Positions 26,967 to 37,000 of a stretch of DNA of 64,000 nt are shown here, piece after piece. Under the pieces are notes generated by a model that worked only from the letters and a program-made list of their open reading frames with translations, made no database searches and was not told the DNA's origin. How positions within the stretch are numbered: position 1 is the first letter of the stretch; each line of letters starts with the position of its first letter. The stretch lies in assembly GCF_029277445.1 (NCBI RefSeq), contig NZ_CP119566.1:1614001-1678000 (forward strand), in the 5' to 3' direction. The DNA comes from Pararhizobium qamdonense. GTDB lineage: Bacteria; Pseudomonadota; Alphaproteobacteria; Rhizobiales; Rhizobiaceae. The position numbers were made by a program, and so were the translations under genes.

Positions 26967-27272
26967 CCGCGGCGCTCCTGATCACGCGTTTTTGCAAGCC
27001 CCGGATGGTGCCGAACAGGCGCTACGGGGCTTGCGCATTGTCCACCGTAGAAATCACGGTCTGATGCCCAAAAACAGGGCCTAAACTGCACCAATTTTGA
27101 TTTTTCGGCTGTTTAAGCGTCAATATCACTAAAATGGGAAAGAAATTCGGCAAAGCATCATTTTGCGCTTCACTTTTGATCCGAAAGCATTATGGAATCC
27201 TCTATCGAAAAGGCTCAAAAAGAGCCGCGAAAAGAAGAGGTCTGACCTTACTAGGATCAGACCCGGGGGATA
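26967..27272 (+). promoter_or_regulatory. Non-coding leader of the liv operon with three hairpins
   Basis: There is no gene here. GCAAGCCCC (26994-27002) pairs with GGGGCTTGC (27026-27034) soon after the flavoprotein stop. Nearer livH are GGCTC-AAAAA-GAGCC (27212-27226) and GGTCTGA (27239-27245) pairing with TCAGACC (27257-27263), the last ending ten bases before the livH start. The stretch is AT-richer than its surroundings, as expected for a promoter and leader. A post-transcriptional control role for the hairpins is possible but unproven. Confidence 0.45.
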
Positions 27273-28178
27273 TTGATGGAGTATTTTGTCCAGCAGCTCG
27301 TCAATGGGCTGACTCTTGGCTCGATTTACGGTTTGATTGCCATTGGTTATACAATGGTTTACGGCATTATCGGCATGGTGAACTTCGCCCACGGCGATAT
27401 CTTCATGCTGGGCGGTTTTGCAGCACTGATTGTCTATCTTATTCTGGTCGGGTTGTTCGGCGGTGTTCCGATTGCACTTGCCCTGTTCATCATGCTCATC
27501 GTGGCGATGGTGATGACGGGTTTGTGGAACTGGGTCATTGAAAAGATGGCCTACCGGCCGCTTCGCGGCTCCTTCCGCCTTGCGCCGCTGATCACCGCGA
27601 TCGGCATGTCGATCGCGCTGTCAAACTTCATCCAGGTGACGCAAGGTCCGCGCAACAAGCCGATCCCGTCCATGGTGTCGTCGGTCTACGACGTGTTCGG
27701 CATCTCGATCTCGCTGAAACAGATCATCATCGTTGTCGTGACGGCGGTTCTGTTGACGATCTTCTGGTATATCGTCAACTACACGCCGCTGGGCCGGGCG
27801 CAGCGCGCCACCGAGCAGGACCGCAAGATGGCCGCGTTGCTCGGCATCGATGTCGACAAGACAATCTCGATCACCTTCATCATGGGTGCGGCACTGGCTG
27901 CCGTCGCCGGTACCATGTACCTGATGTATTACGGCGTCATCGTCTTTACCGACGGCTTCACGCCGGGCGTCAAGGCCTTCACGGCCGCTGTTCTGGGCGG
28001 TATCGGCTCGCTGCCGGGCGCTGTGCTGGGCGGTCTGATGATCGGTCTGATCGAGTCCCTCTGGTCCGCCTATTTCACCATCGACTACAAGGATGTCGCG
28101 ACATTCTCGATCCTCGCCATCGTGCTGATTTTCAAGCCGTCGGGTATTTTGGGTCGGCCGGAAGTCGAGAAGGTATAA
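27273..28178 (+). CDS. livH: Branched-chain amino-acid ABC permease
   Basis: First inner-membrane subunit (301 residues) of a high-affinity branched-chain amino-acid importer. About eight helices are visible, with the LivH signatures [20 protein letters not shown] (residues 10-29), [13 protein letters not shown] and [31 protein letters not shown] precedes the ATG. It heads a six-gene set livHMGF-DUF6867-livK. Broad amino-acid specificity, as in rhizobial Bra systems, is possible. Confidence 0.92.
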   Translation: MMEYFVQQLVNGLTLGSIYGLIAIGYTMVYGIIGMVNFAHGDIFMLGGFAALIVYLILVGLFGGVPIALALFIMLIVAMVMTGLWNWVIEKMAYRPLRGSFRLAPLITAIGMSIALSNFIQVTQGPRNKPIPSMVSSVYDVFGISISLKQIIIVVVTAVLLTIFWYIVNYTPLGRAQRATEQDRKMAALLGIDVDKTISITFIMGAALAAVAGTMYLMYYGVIVFTDGFTPGVKAFTAAVLGGIGSLPGAVLGGLMIGLIESLWSAYFTIDYKDVATFSILAIVLIFKPSGILGRPEVEKV

Positions 28179-28182
28179 ATCC

Positions 28183-29568
28183 ATGGCAAACATCACCAAC
28201 ACACCTGAGAGCGCCGGCAGCAACCTGATGGCGCGGGCTCTGCGCGAGGGTTTTTATGCCGGCCTCGTCGCTCTCGGTCTCTTCGTGCTGTTCGTCGGTC
28301 TGAAGACCGACCAGAACATTCTCAACGAATTGATCCTCGTTCAGCGCTGGGGATTGCTCGCAATCTTCGTCGTCATTGCCGCAGTCGGCCGTTTCCTGTC
28401 GGTCGCCTTCATCCGGCCTTACCTGGCCGCGCGAAAGGCTGAAAAAGCCGCCGCGCCGGTCAAGGACGCCAACTTCTTCGTGCGCAATTTCAGCCTGATC
28501 GCCATTGCGGTCCTGATCGTCTATCCGCCCATCATGGTCGGACTGTTCGGCTTCCAGGGCTCGTTGAAATGGGTGGATAATTTCGGCATCCAGATCCTGA
28601 TTTATGTGATGCTGGCCTGGGGTTTGAACATCGTCGTCGGTCTCGCCGGCCTGCTCGACCTGGGCTATGTCGCCTTCTATGCGGTGGGTGCCTATTCCTA
28701 CGCATTGCTATCGTCGCATTTCGGCCTGTCCTTCTGGATCCTCCTGCCTTTGGCCGGCATCTTCGCCGCCCTTTGGGGCATGATCCTCGGCTTCCCGGTT
28801 CTGCGGCTCAAGGGTGACTACCTGGCAATCGTGACGCTGGCCTTCGGGGAAATCATCCGGCTGGTGCTGATCAACTGGACGGCCGTCACCAAGGGCACAT
28901 TCGGGATCTCGGGCATTGCAAAGGCATCGGTCTTCGGCATCTGGTCTTTCGATGTCAGCGCGCCGAACAACTTTGCCAAGGCCTTCGCGCTGCCGATGTC
29001 GTCGTCCTATTACAAGATCTTCCTGTTCTATCTGATCCTCGCGCTCTGCCTGCTGACGGCGTTCGTCACCATCCGCCTGCGCCGCATGCCGATCGGCCGT
29101 GCCTGGGAAGCGTTGCGCGAAGACGAAATCGCCTGCCGCTCGCTCGGCATCAATACGGTGACGACCAAGCTTACCGCATTTGCAACAGGGGCGATGTTCG
29201 GCGGGTTTGCAGGCTCCTTCTTTGCCGTGCGCCAGGGCTTCGTCTCGCCGGAATCCTTCGTCTTCCTGGAATCGGCCATCATCCTTGCCATCGTGGTTCT
29301 CGGCGGCATGGGGTCGCTGATCGGTATCGCCGTTGCGGCGACGCTGATGATCGGCGGCACCGAGCTGTTGCGTGAAATGGAATTCCTGAAGCACATCTTC
29401 GGCCCCGATTTCACCCCGGAACTGTACCGCATGCTGATCTTCGGTCTGGCCATGATCATTGTCATGGTGTGGAAACCACGCGGCTTTGTCGGCTCGCGCG
29501 AACCCACAGCATTCCTGCGCGAACGCAAGAGTGTCTCCGGCAGCTTCACCAAGGAAGGTCACGGTTGA
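28183..29568 (+). CDS. livM: Branched-chain amino-acid ABC permease
   Basis: Second permease (461 residues) of the Liv importer. It has an N-terminal extension of about 120 residues with two helices (DUF3382-like) before the core. The core is recognised by [40 protein letters not shown] and [20 protein letters not shown]. It starts four bases after the livH stop. The length is usual for the long LivM form. Confidence 0.92.
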   Translation: MANITNTPESAGSNLMARALREGFYAGLVALGLFVLFVGLKTDQNILNELILVQRWGLLAIFVVIAAVGRFLSVAFIRPYLAARKAEKAAAPVKDANFFVRNFSLIAIAVLIVYPPIMVGLFGFQGSLKWVDNFGIQILIYVMLAWGLNIVVGLAGLLDLGYVAFYAVGAYSYALLSSHFGLSFWILLPLAGIFAALWGMILGFPVLRLKGDYLAIVTLAFGEIIRLVLINWTAVTKGTFGISGIAKASVFGIWSFDVSAPNNFAKAFALPMSSSYYKIFLFYLILALCLLTAFVTIRLRRMPIGRAWEALREDEIACRSLGINTVTTKLTAFATGAMFGGFAGSFFAVRQGFVSPESFVFLESAIILAIVVLGGMGSLIGIAVAATLMIGGTELLREMEFLKHIFGPDFTPELYRMLIFGLAMIIVMVWKPRGFVGSREPTAFLRERKSVSGSFTKEGHG

Positions 29569-29570
29569 TC

Positions 29571-30458
29571 ATGGCCGGAACGAATACGATGACGAAAGAT
29601 CCAATCCTCAAGGTCGACCATCTGTCGATGCGCTTCGGCGGCCTGATGGCCATCAACGACCTGTCGTTCGAAGCCTATCGCGGCGACATCACTGCACTGA
29701 TCGGCCCGAACGGGGCCGGCAAGACCACGGTGTTCAACTGCATCACCGGCTTCTACAAGCCGACGATGGGCATGATCACGATGCGGCAGAAGGCGGGCAA
29801 GGAATATCTGCTCGAACGCATGTCGGATTTCGAGGTCAACCGCGACGCCAAGGTCGCCCGGACGTTCCAGAACATCCGGCTTTTCTCAGGTCTGACGGTG
29901 CTGGAAAACCTTCTGGTGGCACAGCACAACAAGCTGATGCTGGCATCGGGCTATACGATCCTCGGTCTCTTGGGCTTTCCGGCCTACAAGAAGGCTGCGG
30001 CGCAGTCGATCGAGCAGGCAAAATACTGGCTCGACAAGGCAAACCTGACCGACCGCGCCGACGATCCGGCCGGCGATCTGCCTTACGGCGCCCAGCGCCG
30101 TCTGGAAATTGCCCGCGCCATGTGCACCGGCCCGGAATTTCTCTGCCTCGACGAGCCGGCGGCCGGTCTCAACCCGCGCGAATCGCTGGCGCTCAACGAA
30201 TTGTTGCGCAGCATCCGCCAGGATACCGGCACCTCGATCCTTTTGATCGAGCATGACATGTCGGTGGTCATGGAAATTTCCGACCATGTCGTGGTTCTGG
30301 AATACGGCCAGAAGATTTCGGATGGCAATCCGGACCATGTGAAGAACGATCCGAAGGTTATTGCGGCCTATCTCGGTGTGGAAGATGATGAGGTCGAAGA
30401 GGTGTTCGAAGAGATCGAGGAAATCGCTGTCGCTGCGCCGGGAGATACGCCCAAATGA
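29571..30458 (+). CDS. livG: Branched-chain amino-acid ABC ATPase LivG
   Basis: First of two ATPases (295 residues) of the Liv importer. Walker A is IGPNGAGKTTVFNC. The signature is degenerate (DLPYGAQRRLEIARAM), as typical of LivG. Walker B is LCLDEPAAGLN and the switch His is in LIEHDMSVV. The C-terminus has an unusually acidic tail (about 25 residues, rich in E/D/V) after the ATPase fold. The start at 29571 lies two bases past the livM stop, and the next in-frame ATG is at 29589. The stop overlaps livF by four bases. Confidence 0.92.
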   Translation: MAGTNTMTKDPILKVDHLSMRFGGLMAINDLSFEAYRGDITALIGPNGAGKTTVFNCITGFYKPTMGMITMRQKAGKEYLLERMSDFEVNRDAKVARTFQNIRLFSGLTVLENLLVAQHNKLMLASGYTILGLLGFPAYKKAAAQSIEQAKYWLDKANLTDRADDPAGDLPYGAQRRLEIARAMCTGPEFLCLDEPAAGLNPRESLALNELLRSIRQDTGTSILLIEHDMSVVMEISDHVVVLEYGQKISDGNPDHVKNDPKVIAAYLGVEDDEVEEVFEEIEEIAVAAPGDTPK

Positions 30459-31180
30459 GCGATAACCTTCTGCATGTCAAAGACGTCGAGACATATTACG
30501 GCAATATCCGGGCGCTTGGCGGCGTCGAAGTCGAAGTCAAGCGCGGCGAAATCGTCTGCATGATCGGTGCCAATGGCGCCGGCAAATCGACGCTGATGAT
30601 GACGATCTGCGGCAGCCCGCAGGCAAAGACCGGCTCCGTCACGTTTGACGGCCAGGACATTACCCGGATGCCGACGCACGAGATCGCGCGTCTGCGCATC
30701 GCCCAGTCGCCGGAAGGCCGCCGGATCTTTCCGCGCATGACCGTCTATGAAAATCTTCAGATGGGCGCCAGCCTCGACAATCTGAAATATTTCAACGAGG
30801 ACGTGGAAAAGATCTTCACGCTCTTTCCGCGCCTGAAGGAACGCCAGGCGCAGCGCGGCGGAACGCTTTCGGGCGGCGAACAGCAGATGCTGTCGATCGG
30901 CCGCGCGCTGATGGCGCGCCCGAAGCTGCTGCTTCTCGACGAGCCGTCACTCGGTCTGGCGCCCTTGATCGTCAAGGGCATCTTTGCGGCGATCAAGAAG
31001 CTCAATGAAGAGGAAGGGCTTACCGTCTTCCTCGTCGAGCAGAATGCGTTCGCAGCCCTGAAACTGTCCCATCGCGGCTATGTCATGGTCAATGGCAAGG
31101 TGACGATGAGCGGGACGGGCAAGGAATTGCTCGCCAATCCAGAAGTGCGCGCGGCCTATCTCGAAGGCGGTCATCATTGA
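30455..31180 (+). CDS. livF: Branched-chain amino-acid ABC ATPase LivF
   Basis: Second ATPase (241 residues) of the Liv importer. Walker A is IGANGAGKSTLMMT, the signature is LSGGEQQMLSIGRALM and Walker B is LLLLDEPSLGLAP. The LivF hallmark VPQ-type region is AQSPEGRRIFPRMTVYENLQ. It is coupled to livG by a four-base overlap. A 118-base gap follows before the small DUF6867 gene. Confidence 0.93.
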   Translation: MSDNLLHVKDVETYYGNIRALGGVEVEVKRGEIVCMIGANGAGKSTLMMTICGSPQAKTGSVTFDGQDITRMPTHEIARLRIAQSPEGRRIFPRMTVYENLQMGASLDNLKYFNEDVEKIFTLFPRLKERQAQRGGTLSGGEQQMLSIGRALMARPKLLLLDEPSLGLAPLIVKGIFAAIKKLNEEEGLTVFLVEQNAFAALKLSHRGYVMVNGKVTMSGTGKELLANPEVRAAYLEGGHH

Positions 31181-31298
31181 TGGCAGACCGGCTCATGGCA
31201 AAGGTATTTCTGCGCCGGGGCCGGTTTGCCCATCCGACACGTTGGGGCGTTCGCACGCGGTTTGAAAACCGCCCGGCGCTTTGAAGGGGAGAAACGGA

Positions 31299-31643
31299 AT
31301 GCAAGGCATTCTCTACGAAGAACCTTCGGTTCTATACTTTGCGCTCATCACCATCGTGATGGGCGGATGGACGGCCTGGCGCACTGGAAAGAGCGCTGCC
31401 GAAGGCTGGAGCAGCTACGGCGTTCTGGTCGTCTACACGCTGCTTCTTGGCGTGGCGATCCGCTTCATTCACCACGCGCTTTTCAACGGCAGCATGCTGG
31501 TTTTGCAGTACTATGTCGTGGACACGATCATTCTTTTGCTGTTTGCTACGGCAGGTTACCGTTACTACCGCACGCAGCAGATGACCAACAATTACTACTG
31601 GCTCTATGAGAAGGTGACACCCTTTTCGTGGAAGTCCAAATGA
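31299..31643 (+). CDS. Small membrane protein, DUF6867-like
   Basis: Membrane protein of 114 residues with no known function. Three hydrophobic stretches are evident (about residues 12-27, 41-56 and 68-84), and the tail is charged and tyrosine-rich (YRYYRTQQMTNNYYWLYEKV). The start at 31299 has GGGGAG seven bases upstream; an earlier in-frame ATG at 31281 is less likely. It lies between livF and livK in the same direction, so it may be an accessory of the importer. The DUF6867 label is from memory of rhizobial liv loci. Confidence 0.75.
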   Translation: MQGILYEEPSVLYFALITIVMGGWTAWRTGKSAAEGWSSYGVLVVYTLLLGVAIRFIHHALFNGSMLVLQYYVVDTIILLLFATAGYRYYRTQQMTNNYYWLYEKVTPFSWKSK

Positions 31644-31765
31644 CAGAGGGAACCCCGCATATAAGTCGTTAAGGCTTGATGCGGAGATAAGAATACCGGC
31701 GCGATTATGGTGGGTATCGTGACTGGTTTAAAATGCACCCGCTCAATTTTTTTGGGAGTAACAAG

Positions 31766-32887
31766 ATGAAAAAGTCACTTTTGTCAGCTGTTGCGCTGAC
31801 TGCAATGGTCGCTTTCAGCGGCACTGCATGGGCTGATCTGCTGGTTGGTGTTGGTGGCCCGCTGACAGGCCCGAACGCCGCTTTCGGCGCGCAGCTCCAG
31901 AAGGGTGCCGAGCAGGCCGCAGCTGACATCAATGCTGCCGGCGGCATCAACGGCGAGCAGATCAAGATCGTGCTCGGCGACGACGTTTCCGATCCGAAGC
32001 AGGGCGTTTCCGTTGCCAACAAGTTCGTTGCCGACGGCGTCAAGTTCGTGATCGGCCACTTCAACTCCGGCGTTTCGATCCCGGCTTCGGAAGTCTATGC
32101 TGAAAACGGCATCTTGCAGATCACTCCTGCATCCACAAACCCGGTCTTTACCGAGCGTGGCCTGTGGAACACCTTCCGTACCTGCGGCCGTGACGACCAG
32201 CAGGGCGCTGTTGCCGGTGCCTATATTGCTGCAAACTTCAAGGACGCCAAGGTTGCCGTCGTTCACGACAAGACACCTTACGGCCAGGGCCTGGCTGACC
32301 TGACCAAGGCTGCCATGAACGAAGCCGGCGTCAAGGAAGCCGTCTACGAAGGTATTACGGCTGGCGACAAGGACTTCTCGGCGCTGATCGCCAAGATGAA
32401 GGAAGCCGGCGTCACGCTGGTTTACTACGGCGGCCTGCACACGGAAGCTGGCCTCATCATGCGCCAGATGGCTGACCAGGGCCTGAAGGCAACCCTGATG
32501 TCGGGCGACGGTATCGTTTCGAACGAACTGGCTTCGATCGCTGGCGACGCTGTTGACGGCACGCTGATGACGTTCGCTCCGGATCCGCGCAAGAACCCGG
32601 CTGCAAAGGAACTGGTCGAAAAGTTCCGCGCAAACGGCTTTGAGCCGGAAGCCTACACGCTCTACTCCTACGCAGCCCTCCAGGTCATCGCAGAAGCTGC
32701 CAAGACAACCGGCGGCAACGACCCGCAGGCTGTTGCCGAAAACATCAAGGGCAAGGGTCCGTTCAAGACCGTTATCGGCGAGTTCGGCTATGACGAAAAG
32801 GGCGACATCACCCGCCCGGACTACGTCATGTACACCTGGAAGAAGGGTGACGACGGCAAGTTCAGCTACTTCGAAAACGACAAGTAA
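31766..32887 (+). CDS. livK: Branched-chain amino-acid-binding periplasmic protein
   Basis: Periplasmic binding protein (373 residues) that presents amino acids to LivHMGF. A signal peptide is clear ([19 protein letters not shown], cleavage near residue 23). The mature protein has the LivJ/LivK pattern: [40 protein letters not shown] and [20 protein letters not shown]. The start at 31766 follows GGGAGTAACAAG; an upstream ATG at 31733 would spoil the signal peptide. Codon use is noticeably optimised, which suggests high expression. A strong terminator follows. Confidence 0.93.
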   Translation: MKKSLLSAVALTAMVAFSGTAWADLLVGVGGPLTGPNAAFGAQLQKGAEQAAADINAAGGINGEQIKIVLGDDVSDPKQGVSVANKFVADGVKFVIGHFNSGVSIPASEVYAENGILQITPASTNPVFTERGLWNTFRTCGRDDQQGAVAGAYIAANFKDAKVAVVHDKTPYGQGLADLTKAAMNEAGVKEAVYEGITAGDKDFSALIAKMKEAGVTLVYYGGLHTEAGLIMRQMADQGLKATLMSGDGIVSNELASIAGDAVDGTLMTFAPDPRKNPAAKELVEKFRANGFEPEAYTLYSYAALQVIAEAAKTTGGNDPQAVAENIKGKGPFKTVIGEFGYDEKGDITRPDYVMYTWKKGDDGKFSYFENDK

Positions 32888-32929
32888 TCGTTTTTCGATG
32901 TCAGTGTGAATGGGTCCTTGTGGACCGCG

Positions 32930-32956
32930 AAAGGCCCGGTATGTCCGGGCCTTTTT
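32930..32956 (+). terminator. Terminator of the liv operon
   Basis: AAGGCCCGG (32931-32939) pairs perfectly with CCGGGCCTT (32945-32953) around a five-base loop, and a run of T continues to 32956. It lies 43 bases after the livK stop. With A residues on its other side it can also stop transcription arriving from the opposite strand. Confidence 0.9.
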
Positions 32957-33126
32957 GCGTGGCGGAGTTCAATCTTCCAAACAGGGATGCGGGCTCGAAA
33001 AATGTTCTCCTCCTGCCGCATTCGAGCAATAAGCTCAATGAGCGCGCAACGCCGTGGGCATGACGGGTGGTGGACAAGATCACCGCGTTTTTCGATCGCC
33101 AAGAGCCATTTGGCAGGGTGAGGTGA

Positions 33127-34050
33127 CTATTCCTGCCGCAACGCATTCGCCGCCTTGACGGCGGCGGAGGCGCGGTTTTCGACGCCGAGTTTGACGTAGA
33201 TCTGTTCCAGGTGCTTGTTGACCGTTCGGGCGCTGAGGCCGAGGATTTCGCCGATGTCGCGATTGGATTTGCCCTTGGCGATCCAGAGCAGAACCTGGCC
33301 TTCGCGCACCGTCAGGGCAAAGTTTTGGCGCAAAACCTCGTCGTCGCTGGTCTGGCTGACGCCGGTCAGACGGAACAGGTATTCGTCGCCGCCGATCGCG
33401 CCGAGATAGGCGAGTTGCAGCACCGGCTGGCCGTTCTGGTGGATCATCAGCGGGCCGTCCTTGGAGACGCCATGTTTTGCGCGCTCCTGCAGCCAGCCGC
33501 GAATATGGTCCGCGAGCGTGTCCAGGCCGTCGTCGCGGCCGGTCGCCGCGTTGACGAGCCGGGTTGCCTGCGGTGTCGACCATTGGATGGTGCCATTGCT
33601 GCGCACGGCGAGCAGATGCCGTCCTGCCGCGTCGAGCGCCACGCGTGCACTTTGCGCCGAACGCGCATTGGCCAGATGCACCCGGATGCGGGCGCGCAGT
33701 TCGTCGATGTTGATCGGCTTGGAGAGATAATCGACGCCGCCGGATTCGAGCGCGTGGACGATATGTTCGGTCTCGGTCAGCCCGGTCATGAAGATCACCG
33801 GCACCTGCGCCACGGCCGGATTGGTCTTCAGCGTCCGGCAGGTTTCAAAACCGTCCATGCCGGGCATGACGGCATCCATCAAAATTACGTCCGGCGTGAT
33901 GCGATCGACGACATTGATGGCGGCATTGCCGGAGGTGGCGATCAGTACGGAAAAGCCGGATTGCTCCAGCGCGTCGGTGAGAAAGCCCAGCGTTTCCGGG
34001 GAATCGTCCACGATGAGCACGATGTCGCGCGGATGCACTGCTTCATTCAC
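33127..34050 (-). CDS. Response regulator, receiver + linker + LuxR-type HTH
   Basis: DNA-binding response regulator of 307 residues, the likely partner of the hybrid kinase encoded just upstream. The receiver is at about 10-125: acidic pair IVDDSPE, phospho-acceptor D59 (VILMDAVMPGMDG) and Lys in YLSKPIN. A middle region of about 110 residues has a PAS-like look (GRHLLAVRSNGTIQWSTPQA). The C-terminal NarL/LuxR helix-turn-helix is LTVREGQVLLWIAKGKSNRD followed by ILGLSARTVNKHLEQIYVKL. The GTG start at 34050 overlaps the kinase stop by eight bases, so the two are translationally coupled. Probable target: the divergent urt promoter. Confidence 0.88.
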   Translation of the reverse strand: MNEAVHPRDIVLIVDDSPETLGFLTDALEQSGFSVLIATSGNAAINVVDRITPDVILMDAVMPGMDGFETCRTLKTNPAVAQVPVIFMTGLTETEHIVHALESGGVDYLSKPINIDELRARIRVHLANARSAQSARVALDAAGRHLLAVRSNGTIQWSTPQATRLVNAATGRDDGLDTLADHIRGWLQERAKHGVSKDGPLMIHQNGQPVLQLAYLGAIGGDEYLFRLTGVSQTSDDEVLRQNFALTVREGQVLLWIAKGKSNRDIGEILGLSARTVNKHLEQIYVKLGVENRASAAVKAANALRQE

Positions 34051-37000
34051 CAGCCGGTCTCCCCTGTTTGTTGATGTTCTGCAGGAAGTCGGCATAGCCG
34101 GCAAGGTCGAAAGCCTGGACGTAGGTCTTGACCGCGTCGGTAAAGGGCTGGTTCTCCTCAAGGCGGGCGAGATCGGCGAGCTTGGCCTCGATGCCGCGGA
34201 CATAGCCGATTTCGCCGAGCCGGATCAATTCCTCGATATGGGCGGCGCCGGGGTTGGTCATGGTGCGCCGGGGTTTGGCCGTCTGCACCGGCTGCACCGT
34301 GTCGCTATAGATCCATTCCAGCGCCAGATGCACCGCCAGCTTGTCCTGCAGCTGGCGGATATCGAAGGGCTTGGCGAGCGTGTCGTTATGGCCGGTATGG
34401 GTATCTGCCGCGGTCCCGTCACCGATATTGGCCGACAGCATGATGACCGGCGCCGTCTGGCCGTGGTCGCGCAGCCGCGTCACCAGCTGCCAGCCGTTCA
34501 TGCCCGGCATCGAGATATCGATGAGGAAAAGATCGGGCTTGATGCCCTCGATCAGGGTGACGCATTCCATACCGCCTGCAGCCGTCAAAACCACGAAATC
34601 GAGCGGCATCAGCACTTCGCGCATCAGGTCGCGATGGTCCTCGTTGTCATCGACGACGACGATGGTGCGGCGCGGGCCGGCATAACCGGCGATCTTGCGG
34701 ATGGAGGGAAGCGACGCGGTCGGCCGGCTGATCGCCGACAGCATCAGCCGGACGCGAAAGGTGGAGCCCCGGTCGCGCTCGCTCTCGACGACGATCTCGC
34801 CGCCGAGCGTCTGGGTGAGAAGCTGGGTGATGGTGAGCCCCAGGCCAAGCCCTGGCATCGGCCGGATATGCTCGGCCTCGCCGCGCTGGAAGGGCTCGAA
34901 GATGCGCGGCAGGTCGGCCTGAGAAATGCCGCGGCCGGTATCGGAGACGGTGAAGGTCGCAACCTGGCTGCGATAGGTGACGTCGAAGCGGATTTTGCCG
35001 GTATCGGTGAACTTGATGGCATTGGACAAGAGATTGACGAGGATCTGGCGCAGGCGCTTCTCGTCGGTGCGGACATATTGCGGCAGGGCGCTTGCCCGGT
35101 CATGCTCGAAAATGAGGCCCTTGGCCTGCGCCTGCGGGCGGAACATGTCGGTGATCTGGTCGAGGAAATCCTGGATGTTGATCTCGTTGGAATAGACCTG
35201 CAGGCGGCCGGCCTCGATCTTGGAAATGTCGAGAAGGCCGTCGATCAGGCCGGAGAGGTGGTCGGCGCTGCGCTTGATGACCTTGATGGCGGATTGCCGG
35301 GGTGCCGGGATGGTCTCGTCGCGCTCAAGGATCTGGGCATAGCCGAGTACGGCGTTGAGCGGGGTGCGCAATTCGTGGCTGAGGCCGACGACATAGCGGC
35401 TTTTGGCCCGGTTGGCGGCCTCGGCGGTCTCCTTGGCATATTGCAGGGCGGCGTCGGTTTTCTTGTGCGCGGCGATTTCCTTCAGGAGCAGGGTATTCTG
35501 GCGCGAGGATTCCTCTTCCGCCACCAGCCGGCTGTCATGGGCGAGCACATAGAACCAGCAGACGACGCCGGTCACGACGGCAAAGACGAAGAAGACCACG
35601 CCGACTGTCCGGTTGATCACCGATGCGGTTTCGGGCGAGGCGGTGCCGGTCTGGTGGGCGATCATCGCCAGGATGATGCCGATACAGGCAACCGACAGCA
35701 CGACGGCGATGCCATAGCGGCCGAGCCGCGTGGACAGCGTCTCCATCACCTTTTGCGGCAGCAAAGCTTTGGCCACCACGGCTGTCTGGGCGTTGAAGCT
35801 CGCGTGCGGTTTGCACATGTCGTGGCAGCGGCTGTCCAGCGAGCAGCAGAGCGAACAGATCGGCGCGGAATAGGCCGGGCACCAGGCCATGTCCTCGGGC
35901 TCGAACGGATGTTCGCAGATCGAGCAGGTGACGGTCGAGAGTTTCTTCCAGCTCTGGCGGGGCTTGCGGGCGAGGTAATATTTGCCCTTCGTCGCCCAGG
36001 CGATGGCGGGGGAGACGATAAAGGCGGTGATCAGCGCGATATAGGGCGCAAGTGAGGCGGCCATGGCGCCGAACACGCCGAAATGGGCGGTCAGCGCAAT
36101 CAGCGCCGATGCCGTCATGGCGCCGGTGCCGACCGGGTTGATATCGTAGAGATGGGCGCGCTTGAACTCGATATTGGGCGGCGCCAGCCCCAGCGGCTTG
36201 TTGATGAACAGATCGGCCGAGATGGTGCAGAGCCAGGCCATGGCGATGATGGAGAAAATGCCGAGCGTTTCCTCAAGCAGCTTGTAGATGCCCAGCTCCA
36301 TCAGGAGAAGCGCGATCGCCACGTTGAACATCAGCCAGACGACGCGGCCGGGATGGCTGTGGGTGAGGCGGGAGAAGAAGTTCGACCAGGCGAGCGAACC
36401 GGCATAGGCATTCATCACGTTGATCTTCAACTGCGACACGACGACGAAGGCGGCCATCAGCAAAAGCGCGGCATTGTGCCAGGGGATCATGTAGCCAAAC
36501 GCGGTCAGGTACATATGCGCGGGATCGGCGGCATGTTCGACAGGCACCCCGGCGCTCAAGCACAGAACCACGAGGAACGAGCCCGCCAGCAGTTTTGGCG
36601 CCCCGACGATCACCCAGCCGGCGCCGGCGAGGAACACGGCAACCCGGTGATGCAGCTTGCGCTGGCCCTCCGGCGGCAGAAAGCGCAGGAAATCCACCTG
36701 CTCGCCGATCTGCGCCATCAGGGCGAGAATGACGGCGGAGGCAGCGCCGAACTCCAGCAGCGAGAATGGCGCCAGTGCGCCGGGCTCGCCCATCGGCTTG
36801 CCGGTACCGGGAAAGGCAAGCCACAGGTCGAACTTGCTCCAGTCCGCGAGCGCGATGAAAATGAACGGGGCTATGTTGAGGATGATCCAGAACGGCTGGG
36901 TCAGAAGCTGGAATTTGCTGATCAGCCGCACGCCGTGAGTGACCAGCGGAATGACCATGACGGCGCTGATGATATAGCCGATCCAGACGGGGATGCCGAG

